Virus record (IMG/VR): IMGVR_UViG_3300044631_000748
Coordinates: 1-34,403 of that record
Length of the DNA: 34,403 nucleotides
Reading direction: 5' to 3' (one strand)
Origin: a virus
Below the pieces are notes generated by a model that saw nothing but the letters and a program-made list of their open reading frames with translations, was not told the origin of the DNA and made no database searches. This document shows, in pieces, positions 14,090-20,936 of this stretch. Both the position numbers and the translations under genes were made by a program. Position 1 is the stretch's first letter. Each line of letters opens with the position of its first letter.

Positions 14090-15634
14090 ATGCCATATTT
14101 AATATCTGATACGCAAAGTGATTGCCAAGGTTGGGCAACTGTAAAAGAGGAATCTGATGGTTCCTATACAACTATTGGCTGCCACACTTCAAAGCAAGAT
14201 GCGATAGATCAGATGGTTGCAGTTTCAATTGCTGAAGGAATAGAGCCAGGCGGAGAAGTAAACACCAGAGCAGTTGATTTAAGTGTTCCTTCATTTATTC
14301 AAGAAAACGCAAAGCGTGGCCTTAAGTATTACAGTGAAGGTTTTGGGGGCGATGGTTTGGTACCAGCCACCATTGCAGCAGCAAGAGATATGGCTGCTGG
14401 AAAAATAACAGAACCAAAAGTAAGAAAGATGGCTCCCTGGTTTGCTCGCCATCAAGTTGATGGTAAAGCACCTTCAAACAGTAATCCATCCGATCCAGGT
14501 TATCCAGGAGCAGGCTTAGTTGCTTGGCTTCTTTGGGGTGGGGATAGCAATTTTTCAGATAGAGCGCAGAAATGGGCGCAACGCAAAATTGATGCTCTGA
14601 ATGCAGAAGCAGAATCAAGGAGAGAAATGAAAAAGATTGAACGCCGCACTTATACAGTAAAAGATGTTCAAGCAAGATCAGCCGAGGATGGCACTATGCG
14701 CCTTGCTGGTTACGCTGCTGTATTTAATGAATCAAGTGTGCCACTACCATTTAAAGAATCAATTGCACCAGGAGCATTTCGCAAAACATTAACCGAAACT
14801 CCAGATGTGCGCCTACTTATCAATCACGAAGGTTTGCCATTAGCACGATCAAAGAATGGCACATTGAAATTAAATGAGGATGATCGTGGATTATATTTTG
14901 AAGCAGAGTTAGCCGATACCACTGAGGCTAGAGATATTTACAAACTGGTTGAGCGTGGCGATGTGGACCAGATGAGTTTTGGTTTTAGAGTTATCCGCCA
15001 AAAGTGGAGCGAGGATCGCAGCCGTAGAATACTAACTGAGGTTTCATTAGCCGATGGCGATGTATCAGTAGTTACCTATCCAGCCTATCCAACTACAACA
15101 GTTGAGGCTAGAGAGAAACTTAATAAGGCAATTGAGGCTGCAAAAGAAGGTAGAGAAATATCCCCAGAGGATATGCAAGTTTTACAAACTGTATTTTCAG
15201 ACCTAGATGAAGGCCACGAATACATTATGCGAGCCTTCGAAGTTATGTCTAGTTTCATCGGAGCAGATGCTGCTGGCGATTATGAGGATGAGGATGAGGA
15301 TGAAAACAAAATTCGTGCCGTTGATGTAGTCGGCGATTTTGTTGAATGGGATTCAAGCGGTGGAACTGCAAGAGGCAGAATTGAACATGTAATGAGAGAG
15401 GGAGTTTTAGGTATTCCTGATTCAACCTTTAGCATTACTGCCGAGGAAGGCGATCCAGCAGTTTTAATTAGAGTTTATAGAGAGTTAAGGGATGGTTATG
15501 TAGCCACTGAAACTTTAGTTGGCCACAAAGCAAGTGAGTTACGCCCTATTGAACCACTTAAAGAACCATCAGATGAGGCAAGTCGCAAAATATCTTTGCG
15601 CCTAGCCCAAGCAATAATCAACAACACAAAATAA
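14090..15634 (+). CDS. Prohead protease fusion (N-terminal module - HK97 protease - TUDOR-like module)
   Basis: 514 aa in three parts. Residues 1-175 hold a short Trp/Cys module (SDCQGWATVKEESDGSYTTIG) and a conserved segment (VPSFIQENAKRGLKYY..., GAGLVAWLLWGGDS). Residues ~183-345 are an HK97-type prohead protease with His246 (LLINHEG) and Ser296 (QMSFGF). Residues ~425-495 (VGDFVEWDSSGGTARGRIEH..., TLVGHKASELRPIEPL) resemble the small beta domain of hypervirulence-associated/DUF2945 proteins. It matures the capsid. An internal in-frame ATG at 14627 with AAGGAG 4 bases upstream could yield a stand-alone protease of 335 aa. The acidic run DEDEDEN (~residue 405) may be a scaffold-like linker. 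Confidence 0.85.
   Translation: MPYLISDTQSDCQGWATVKEESDGSYTTIGCHTSKQDAIDQMVAVSIAEGIEPGGEVNTRAVDLSVPSFIQENAKRGLKYYSEGFGGDGLVPATIAAARDMAAGKITEPKVRKMAPWFARHQVDGKAPSNSNPSDPGYPGAGLVAWLLWGGDSNFSDRAQKWAQRKIDALNAEAESRREMKKIERRTYTVKDVQARSAEDGTMRLAGYAAVFNESSVPLPFKESIAPGAFRKTLTETPDVRLLINHEGLPLARSKNGTLKLNEDDRGLYFEAELADTTEARDIYKLVERGDVDQMSFGFRVIRQKWSEDRSRRILTEVSLADGDVSVVTYPAYPTTTVEAREKLNKAIEAAKEGREISPEDMQVLQTVFSDLDEGHEYIMRAFEVMSSFIGADAAGDYEDEDEDENKIRAVDVVGDFVEWDSSGGTARGRIEHVMREGVLGIPDSTFSITAEEGDPAVLIRVYRELRDGYVATETLVGHKASELRPIEPLKEPSDEASRKISLRLAQAIINNTK
14617..14629 (+). promoter_or_regulatory. Internal ribosome site and start for the protease domain
   Basis: AAGGAG (14617-14622) lies 4 bases before the in-frame ATG 14627, which begins MKKIERRTYT, where a single-domain prohead protease would start. 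This suggests dual products from one gene. Confidence 0.5.
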
Positions 15635-15638
15635 ATTT

Positions 15639-15745
15639 CTGTTGTAAAAATACAGCAGATGAAGTCGGAGCGAACTGCGCACCCTTTATGCGCCGCACAG
15701 GTATCGCCACCACCTCAAAATTCAACCAACCAAGGAGTTAAATTA
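15639..15745 (+). promoter_or_regulatory. Structured leader of the major capsid gene
   Basis: A hairpin CTGTTGTA/TACAGCAG (15639-15658, one G-T pair) is followed by a GC-rich segment with GCGCA...TGCGC (about 15678-15694). AAGGAG (15732-15737) then lies 8 bases before the capsid ATG. The ~110-base untranslated leader is long for this compact genome and may enhance or regulate capsid translation. Confidence 0.4.
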
Positions 15746-17092
15746 ATGTCTTATTTAGACAAAGTAATTGAACGCCGTGATGCAGTGAAGGCAGAGATGG
15801 ATGCAGTTCTTGAGGCAGTAGCCGCTGAGAATCGCACCGATCTAACTGCTGATGAAACAACTAAGGTAGATGCTCTAGTTGCAGAATCACGCTCACTAGA
15901 TTCAAAGATTGAAAACCTAAAGAGCCAGGCAGATGCAGATGCAAAGGTTGCAGAAGTTCGTGCAGCAGTTGCAGATGTAGCAATGCCAAAAACAGGCGGT
16001 GCAAAGGTAACTCGTGAGGAGCGTACCTATACACCAAACTCAGGAGCATCATTTATTAAAGATGCTTTCAATGCGCAATTCAAGCAAGACTTCAGCGCTT
16101 CAGATCGCCTAGCACGCCACATGCGTGAGGAGGAAGTTGAGCGCCGTGATGGAACAACTGCAAACTTTGAAGGTTTAGTAGTTCCTCAGTACTTAACTGA
16201 TCTAGCCGCTCCATTGGCTCGTGCAGGTCGCCCAACAGCAGACTTCGCAACCAATAAGATGGCACTACCAGCAAGCGGAATGACTTTAAACATCAGCCGC
16301 ATGACTACTGGTACATCAACAGCAATTCAGCAAACACAGGCAACTGATGTTTCTGAAACTGATGCAGATGACACACTACTAACTGTAAATGTGCGCACAA
16401 TTGCAGGACAGCAAGACCTATCACGCCAAGCAATTGAGCGTGGAACAGGTATTGATTCCTTTGTAATTGGTGACTTGATTCGTTCATGGCACACTACATT
16501 AGATTCACAGATCATCAATGGTGCAGGAACTAACGGAACTATCAAGGGTATTCGTGCCTCTGGTGGAAACGCAATTACCTTCACAGCAACAACTCCAACT
16601 GTTGCACTTCTATATCCAAAGTTGGCAGATGCTCTACAACAAGTACAGAGCAATGTATTTACAACTCCAACTGCTTGGATTATGCACCCACGCCGCCTAG
16701 CATTCTTGCTAGCAGGCGTTGATGGTTCAAATCGCCCATTAGTAGTTCCAGCAGCAAACGGCCCAATGAACGCCGTTGCAGCAGGAGCAGGAGTTGCACA
16801 ATATGGCAACTCAGGCTACCAACTACTTGGTTTGCCAATCATTGCAGATGCTTCAGTAGCAACAAACTACGGCACTGGAACTAACCAAGATGAAATCTAC
16901 TTGGTTGATGCCCGTGAGATGCACCTATGGGAGCAACCAGGATCACCATTCTCACTTCGATTCGAAGCAACGAATGCTGGCGCACTAACTGTAAAGAGCG
17001 TTGTTTACGGCTATGCCGCATTCACCGCAGAACGCTATCCATTAGCCGCATCAATCATTAGCGGAACTGGCTTAGCAGCACCATCCTTCTAA
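15746..17092 (+). CDS. Major capsid protein, HK97 fold
   Basis: 448 aa from the ATG at 15746, which has a perfect AAGGAG; the frame is open upstream to 15659 but without a ribosome site. The N-terminal ~110 residues are a coiled-coil delta/scaffold domain (VIERRDAVKAEMDAVLEAV, ESRSLDSKIENLKSQ) normally removed by the prohead protease. The rest fits PF05065: LVVPQYLTDLAAPLARAG, QQDLSRQAIERG, NGAGTNGTIKGI, WIMHPRRLAFL, LPIIADASV, FTAERYPLA. Forms the icosahedral shell. Directly follows the protease and precedes a hairpin and glycosyltransferase. Confidence 0.95.
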   Translation: MSYLDKVIERRDAVKAEMDAVLEAVAAENRTDLTADETTKVDALVAESRSLDSKIENLKSQADADAKVAEVRAAVADVAMPKTGGAKVTREERTYTPNSGASFIKDAFNAQFKQDFSASDRLARHMREEEVERRDGTTANFEGLVVPQYLTDLAAPLARAGRPTADFATNKMALPASGMTLNISRMTTGTSTAIQQTQATDVSETDADDTLLTVNVRTIAGQQDLSRQAIERGTGIDSFVIGDLIRSWHTTLDSQIINGAGTNGTIKGIRASGGNAITFTATTPTVALLYPKLADALQQVQSNVFTTPTAWIMHPRRLAFLLAGVDGSNRPLVVPAANGPMNAVAAGAGVAQYGNSGYQLLGLPIIADASVATNYGTGTNQDEIYLVDAREMHLWEQPGSPFSLRFEATNAGALTVKSVVYGYAAFTAERYPLAASIISGTGLAAPSF

Positions 17093-17113
17093 TTTAGAAG
17101 GTAATTAAGAACT

Positions 17114-17176
17114 GTTTAGGTGGCTTAACCTCCCCCGATTAAGCCACCTAAACTCCTAAGTAGTTCGGGGGAACTA
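17114..17176 (+). promoter_or_regulatory. 15-bp stem-loop with loop complementary to the next ribosome site (pseudoknot candidate)
   Basis: GTTTAGGTGGCTTAA (17114-17128) pairs perfectly with 17139-17153. The 10-base loop contains TCCCCCGA (17131-17138), an exact complement of TCGGGGGA (17165-17172), the ribosome site of the glycosyltransferase ATG at 17176. Folding as a pseudoknot would hide that site and uncouple the enzyme from abundant capsid mRNA. No T-tract follows the stem, arguing against a simple terminator. Confidence 0.6.
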
Positions 17177-17859
17177 TGAAAAGCGCACATAAAGTAACAA
17201 TCGGTTCTTGCGATTCAGGCCAAGTTAATGGCTCATTTGCATACACGATGATTCAATTAGCCCAATCAAGATCACCAAGATTAGGGCCATTTGTAAGAGT
17301 TAAAGGTTCAGGATTACTTTCCAAGATTCGTAATCAGATAGTTAAACAATTTTTAGATAACACAAAATCTGATTGGCTTTTGATGGTGGACAGCGATCAG
17401 CAACTAGGTGTTGCAACTTTTGATAAGTTGATTGATACAGCCCACGATTTAGAACGGCCAGTTGTAGCAGGATTAGTATTTGCTGCTTTTAATGACGGCA
17501 AGAGCGAATATCCAAAACCAGTTCCAGCGATATTCCAAGATGCACCAGAGGGATTCTTACCTCTCTATAAATATGATGAGAACAAAGTTTTTGAAATAGA
17601 TGCCGCAGGTACAGGTTGCCTTTTAATCCACCGCAGCGTTCTTGAAAAGATGCGTGAAACTGCCGATCCTAGTATGGGTAAAAATTGGTGTTGGTTCTGG
17701 GATGGGCCAGTAAATGGCGAATGGATAGGCGAGGATTTACTTTTCAGCCGTCGCATTCGCTCACTTGGATTTCCAATTTATGTAAATACTGGGGCAATTT
17801 TACCTCATCAAAAATCTTACTGGTTAGATGATAGGCACCATAAATTATGGAAACATTAA
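17176..17859 (+). CDS. Glycosyltransferase-like protein (GT-A fold)
   Basis: 227 aa. LLMVDSDQ gives a DxD-type metal site (Asp72/Asp74), followed by RPVVAGLVF, AAGTGCLLIHRSVL and a GED motif (residues 185-187, WIGEDLLFSRRI), then a His-rich end. These are features of family-2-like GT-A enzymes found in phage structural operons. The substrate is unknown; a head or tail protein is a reasonable guess from its place just after the capsid gene. Translation may be damped by the hairpin upstream. Confidence 0.75.
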   Translation: MKSAHKVTIGSCDSGQVNGSFAYTMIQLAQSRSPRLGPFVRVKGSGLLSKIRNQIVKQFLDNTKSDWLLMVDSDQQLGVATFDKLIDTAHDLERPVVAGLVFAAFNDGKSEYPKPVPAIFQDAPEGFLPLYKYDENKVFEIDAAGTGCLLIHRSVLEKMRETADPSMGKNWCWFWDGPVNGEWIGEDLLFSRRIRSLGFPIYVNTGAILPHQKSYWLDDRHHKLWKH

Positions 17860-17972
17860 AAAAGATTTTTAAGAAAAGAATAAAACCAAAAGAAACGGCT
17901 ACTGCCGAGCCTTTACTTGAAAGAGCAATTTTACCCAAAGCGGAAAGAAGGATAAAGCGTGCCAATTGTTAA
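17847..17972 (+). CDS. Small basic protein (41 aa)
   Basis: Overlaps the end of the glycosyltransferase and the GTG start of the connector gene. Lys/Arg-rich at both ends (METLKKIFKKRIKPK, KAERRIKRANC) with an acidic middle. Could be a DNA- or capsid-binding peptide; no family recognised. Confidence 0.5.
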   Translation: METLKKIFKKRIKPKETATAEPLLERAILPKAERRIKRANC

Positions 17973-18567
17973 TGGTTACTGCACACTTGCTGAACTAAAA
18001 GCATCATTAAATATTACAGATGCAGTTGATGATACCGCTTTAGAGGTAGCAATTACTGCTGCTAGTAGAATGATTGATGATTATACTGAGCGTTTCTTTT
18101 ATGTTAATGGCACTACTCAATCCACAGTAACTCGCTATTACACTCCAGTTGATGCGTACACAGTAAACATTGATGATATAATTACAGTTACTGAAGTTGC
18201 TACTGATGATAACTTTGATCGTACTTATGGAACAGTTTGGGCAACTAGTGATTATATGGTTGAACCAATAAATAACCCAACTAAATCTTGGCCTTACAAT
18301 AGAGTTTTAGCAATTGGCAGTTATATTTTTCCATATCAATTACCTCAATCACTTAGAGTTAAAGGCATTTGGGGATTCTCAGCAATACCACCTGAAGTTA
18401 ATATGGCAACTCTGATTCAATCATCAAGATTATTTGGTCGTAGGCAATCCCCATTCGGAATTGCAGGCAGCCCTGAAATGGGAACAGTTAGATTGTATTC
18501 TCGCCTCGATGCTGATGTTGAAGTATTACTGCGCCCATTCCGCAAGAATGGTGGCTTGGCTAAGTGA
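17959..18567 (+). CDS. Head-tail connector (adaptor) protein
   Basis: 202 aa, GTG start. CTLAELKASLNITDAVDDTALEVAITAASRMIDDYTER is the alpha-helical signature of gp6/HK97-type connector proteins. A beta insertion (TPVDAYTVNIDDIITVTEV) and a C-terminal helix with RPFRKNG follow. Binds the portal to complete the head. GTGA overlap with the next gene. Confidence 0.82.
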   Translation: MPIVNGYCTLAELKASLNITDAVDDTALEVAITAASRMIDDYTERFFYVNGTTQSTVTRYYTPVDAYTVNIDDIITVTEVATDDNFDRTYGTVWATSDYMVEPINNPTKSWPYNRVLAIGSYIFPYQLPQSLRVKGIWGFSAIPPEVNMATLIQSSRLFGRRQSPFGIAGSPEMGTVRLYSRLDADVEVLLRPFRKNGGLAK

Positions 18568-18962
18568 TTCCAAGCAATGTTAGAGATGGTTTAAAAACTC
18601 GCCTACAAACAATAACTGGGCTTAGAGTTTATGATTTAATCCCAGATACAGTAACGCCACCAGCAGCAATAGTAGGGCAACTAGATTTCACCTTCGATAT
18701 AAACAATGCAAGAGGCTTAGATCAAGCCAATTGTGATGTCTTGGTGATTGTTCAACGCCTATCAGAAAGAGTGGCCCAAGATAAGTTAGATGCTTTTCTA
18801 GCAGGATCAGGGGCTGGCTCGATTAAAACCGCAATTGAAGGCGATAGAACTTTAGGTGGTGCAGTAAACACACTTAGAGTTATTAGCGCCGAAGGTGGAA
18901 CTTATGAATCTGCTGGCACTTTATTCCTATCTTATAGATACCGCCTCACACTTTGGGGTTAA
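18564..18962 (+). CDS. Tail completion/terminator-like protein
   Basis: 132 aa, GTG start. VRDGLKTRLQTITGLRVYDLIPD followed by beta strands (CDVLVIVQRLSERVAQDKLDAFLAG) and a terminal FLSYRYRLTLWG matches the size, fold pattern and gene position of siphophage tail terminator/completion proteins. Exact family not certain. Confidence 0.65.
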   Translation: MIPSNVRDGLKTRLQTITGLRVYDLIPDTVTPPAAIVGQLDFTFDINNARGLDQANCDVLVIVQRLSERVAQDKLDAFLAGSGAGSIKTAIEGDRTLGGAVNTLRVISAEGGTYESAGTLFLSYRYRLTLWG

Positions 18963-18971
18963 GGAGAAAAA

Positions 18972-19148
18972 ATGTCTTATGTAGTTACCTCAGAACTAGA
19001 GGTTTGTAATAAAAAGAAAGGTGAATCAATCACCGAAAAAGAATTGCTTAGTGCAGGAGCCAACATCAAGGCATTGATAGAAGGCAACCACATTAAGGCA
19101 ACTGGGGGAACAACCAAACCAGCAATCCAAGAAGGAGCCGATAAATAA
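18972..19148 (+). CDS. Small hypothetical tail-region protein (58 aa)
   Basis: AAGGAG precedes the ATG. The sequence (YVVTSELEVCNKKKGESITEKELLSAGANIKALIEGNHI) resembles short proteins encoded before the tail tube gene in actinophages. The stop overlaps the next ATG. Function unknown. Confidence 0.65.
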   Translation: MSYVVTSELEVCNKKKGESITEKELLSAGANIKALIEGNHIKATGGTTKPAIQEGADK

Positions 19149-19558
19149 TGCCAAGATTAGTATTAACAAATGCGAAGGTTACGATAAATTCAGTTAATTT
19201 ATCTGATCACATCGCAAGCGTTACTTTAAGTACCAGTGCTGATGTAGTGGACACAACAGGGTTCTCATCAACAGCAGCAAGAAGCCGTGTTGCTGGTTTG
19301 TTAGATAATTCTGTAACTCTTGAATTTCATCAGGACTTTGCAACATCAAATGTTGAACAAACAATTTATCCGCTGATTGGAACTACAACTACTGTTGTTG
19401 TTACTCCAGTTGATACAACAGTAGGTGCAACTAACCCTTCCTATACATTTTCTGCATTAGTTGCAGAATGGCAACCATTATCAGGCGCAGTTGGCGAATT
19501 AGCCACTGCATCTGTTACTTGGCCAATTTCAGGATCAATCACTAAGGCGGTCATCTAA
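19148..19558 (+). CDS. Tail tube-like protein, paralogue 1
   Basis: 136 aa, beta-rich. Begins MPRLVLTNAKVTINSVNLSD, has STSADVVDTTGFSS, and ends with LVAEWQPLSGAVGELATASV and TWPISG, shared exactly with the next gene. Gene order (connector, terminator, tube, chaperone, tape measure) makes the major tail protein the likely identity. Its stop overlaps the start of paralogue 2 (TAATG). Confidence 0.75.
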   Translation: MPRLVLTNAKVTINSVNLSDHIASVTLSTSADVVDTTGFSSTAARSRVAGLLDNSVTLEFHQDFATSNVEQTIYPLIGTTTTVVVTPVDTTVGATNPSYTFSALVAEWQPLSGAVGELATASVTWPISGSITKAVI

Positions 19559-19959
19559 TGCCAAGAATAGTACTAACCAATGCTTCAGTTACTTTTGCAA
19601 GTACTGATATTTCAAGTTATGTAAGTTCAATAACTTTAAGCACATCACTAGATGTTGTTGATACAACATCTTTTGGAAATACTGCTAGAACCAGAGTTGC
19701 AGGATTAGCCGATAATCAAGTAACAATAGAATTTTTCCAGGATTTTGCATCTGGTGCTTTAGAATCTATTGTTTATCCAACAATCGGAACATCTGCTGCA
19801 ATGGTAGTTAAGCCAGTAGCAGGAAGTACAACTGGAACAAATCCACAATACGCATTCAATGCGCTAGTTGCAGAATGGCAGCCATTATCAGGTGCTGTTG
19901 GTGAACTAGCAACTGCAAGCGTTACCTGGCCAATTTCAGGTGCAATAACCAAATCATAA
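19558..19959 (+). CDS. Tail tube-like protein, paralogue 2
   Basis: 133 aa, homologous to the preceding gene over its whole length (MPRIVLTNASVTFASTDISS, LSTSLDVVDTTSFGN). The last ~26 residues of the shared block are identical although 10 of the 26 codons differ synonymously. One copy may form the tube and the other a cap, ring or decorated subunit. GGGGGA for the downstream chaperone follows. Confidence 0.75.
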   Translation: MPRIVLTNASVTFASTDISSYVSSITLSTSLDVVDTTSFGNTARTRVAGLADNQVTIEFFQDFASGALESIVYPTIGTSAAMVVKPVAGSTTGTNPQYAFNALVAEWQPLSGAVGELATASVTWPISGAITKS

Positions 19960-19978
19960 CTAACTAGGGGGAAATAAA

Positions 19979-20257
19979 ATGGATGGATTATCACTAAAGA
20001 TCAAAACCAATGATGGTGTAGATGCAACTTATGTATTACGGCCTCGCACCATCGTTGCTTTTGAACAAAAATTCGGTAAAGGATTGGCAAAATTATTTGC
20101 AGAGGATCAAAAGATGGAACACATCTATTTCCTTGCCTGGCAATCTCTAAGAGATAATGGCCGAGTTGTAAAACCTTTTGGCCCAGAGTTCTTAGATACA
20201 CTCGAATCAGTAGAAATGGTTTCAGACCCAAATTCAGAATCCACCGAGATAGCCTAA
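19979..20257 (+). CDS. Tail assembly chaperone, short (unshifted) product
   Basis: 92 aa. TYVLRPRTIVAFEQKFGKGLAKLF and FLAWQSLR are typical of siphophage tail assembly chaperones (lambda gpG-like), which bind tape measure protein during tail assembly. GGGGGA lies 7 bases before the ATG. A CCCAAAT slippery heptamer near the 3' end leads into an overlapping downstream frame. Confidence 0.85.
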   Translation: MDGLSLKIKTNDGVDATYVLRPRTIVAFEQKFGKGLAKLFAEDQKMEHIYFLAWQSLRDNGRVVKPFGPEFLDTLESVEMVSDPNSESTEIA

Positions 20258-20388
20258 CCTTTGCAATTGCAACGGCCTCGGTGGAGTTGGGCATCTCTCC
20301 TATTGATTTGATAGATGCCCCTGATGGTGTCTTAGAAGCAATGTTCGCCTATCTAAAGGAAAGAGCAAAGGCAAATAAATATGGCTGA
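19979..20388 (+). CDS. Tail assembly chaperone, -1 frameshifted long product
   Basis: A -1 slip at C_CCA_AAT (20227-20233) joins the upstream frame to one that reads FRIHRDSLTFAIATASVELG, then PIDLIDAPDGVL and AYLKERAKANKYG, ending at 20388. The joined product is ~136 aa, a lambda gpGT-like protein. The second frame has no start codon or ribosome site of its own near its beginning, and its sequence is the conserved T-domain pattern seen in other siphophages. Confidence 0.82.
20227..20233 (+). promoter_or_regulatory. -1 ribosomal frameshift heptamer
   Basis: CCCAAAT read as C CCA AAT in the zero frame fits XXXYYYZ and permits re-pairing to CCC AAA. It lies 24 bases before the zero-frame stop at 20255-20257. 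Confidence 0.8.
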
Positions 20389-20935
20389 TGAAGTAATTGT
20401 TTTAACTGGCATTAAAGAAACTATTGATGCCTTGAAACAATTTGATAAAGCGGCGGCCAGAAAATTTAACAAAGTAATTAATGATGAATTGAATAGGGCT
20501 GAGCGATCAGCAGATAACTTAGTTGTTCAATTCACAAATCCTGTTTATGGAACTCCGATGCGTGGCTGGCGAAAAACTCCAGCCACTAATCCTAGAACTA
20601 GAGGTGGCGCAGGCTGGCCAGCCTGGGATGTTAGTACAATTCAATCAGGGATTGTTAAAAACAGAGCGCAAGGCAAAGTTCGAGGTGATTACACCACTAG
20701 CGCTGGTGCCTTAATTAATAAGAGCGCCGCAGGTGCAATATTTGAAGTTGCTGGCAGGCGTGGCAACGCATCAAGAAATCAATTTATTAGATATTTAAGC
20801 AATTCATTTGGCAAAGCCTCCCGCCTTATTTGGGCAGTTGTTGATAAAGATAAAGAGGCAATTCAAAGGCGAGTTGCAGCAGCCTTAGAGGATGCTAAAA
20901 AAACATTACAAACTAATTTAAACGGTAGGAGTTAA
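20381..20935 (+). CDS. HK97 gp10-like minor tail/structural protein
   Basis: 184 aa. VLTGIKETIDALKQFDKAAARKFNKVINDELNRAERSA and the C-terminal basic helix (KEAIQRRVAAALEDAKK) fit the gp10-like family of tail-associated proteins. That family is more often placed before the tube gene; here it sits between chaperone and tape measure. Its start overlaps the end of the frameshifted chaperone. Confidence 0.6.
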   Translation: MADEVIVLTGIKETIDALKQFDKAAARKFNKVINDELNRAERSADNLVVQFTNPVYGTPMRGWRKTPATNPRTRGGAGWPAWDVSTIQSGIVKNRAQGKVRGDYTTSAGALINKSAAGAIFEVAGRRGNASRNQFIRYLSNSFGKASRLIWAVVDKDKEAIQRRVAAALEDAKKTLQTNLNGRS

Positions 20936-20936
20936 A

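Noticed and set aside
15659-15745. N-terminal extension of the major capsid protein
   Set aside because: No ribosome site at 15659, low-complexity Pro/Cys-rich peptide, whereas ATG 15746 has a perfect AAGGAG.
16327-16809. 160-codon minus-strand frame opposite the capsid gene
   Set aside because: Shadow of biased codon use in the major capsid gene; composition is unlike a protein and no start signal.
17114-17153. Intrinsic terminator after the capsid gene
   Set aside because: The stem is strong but no T-run follows, and the loop complementarity to the next ribosome site offers a better explanation.
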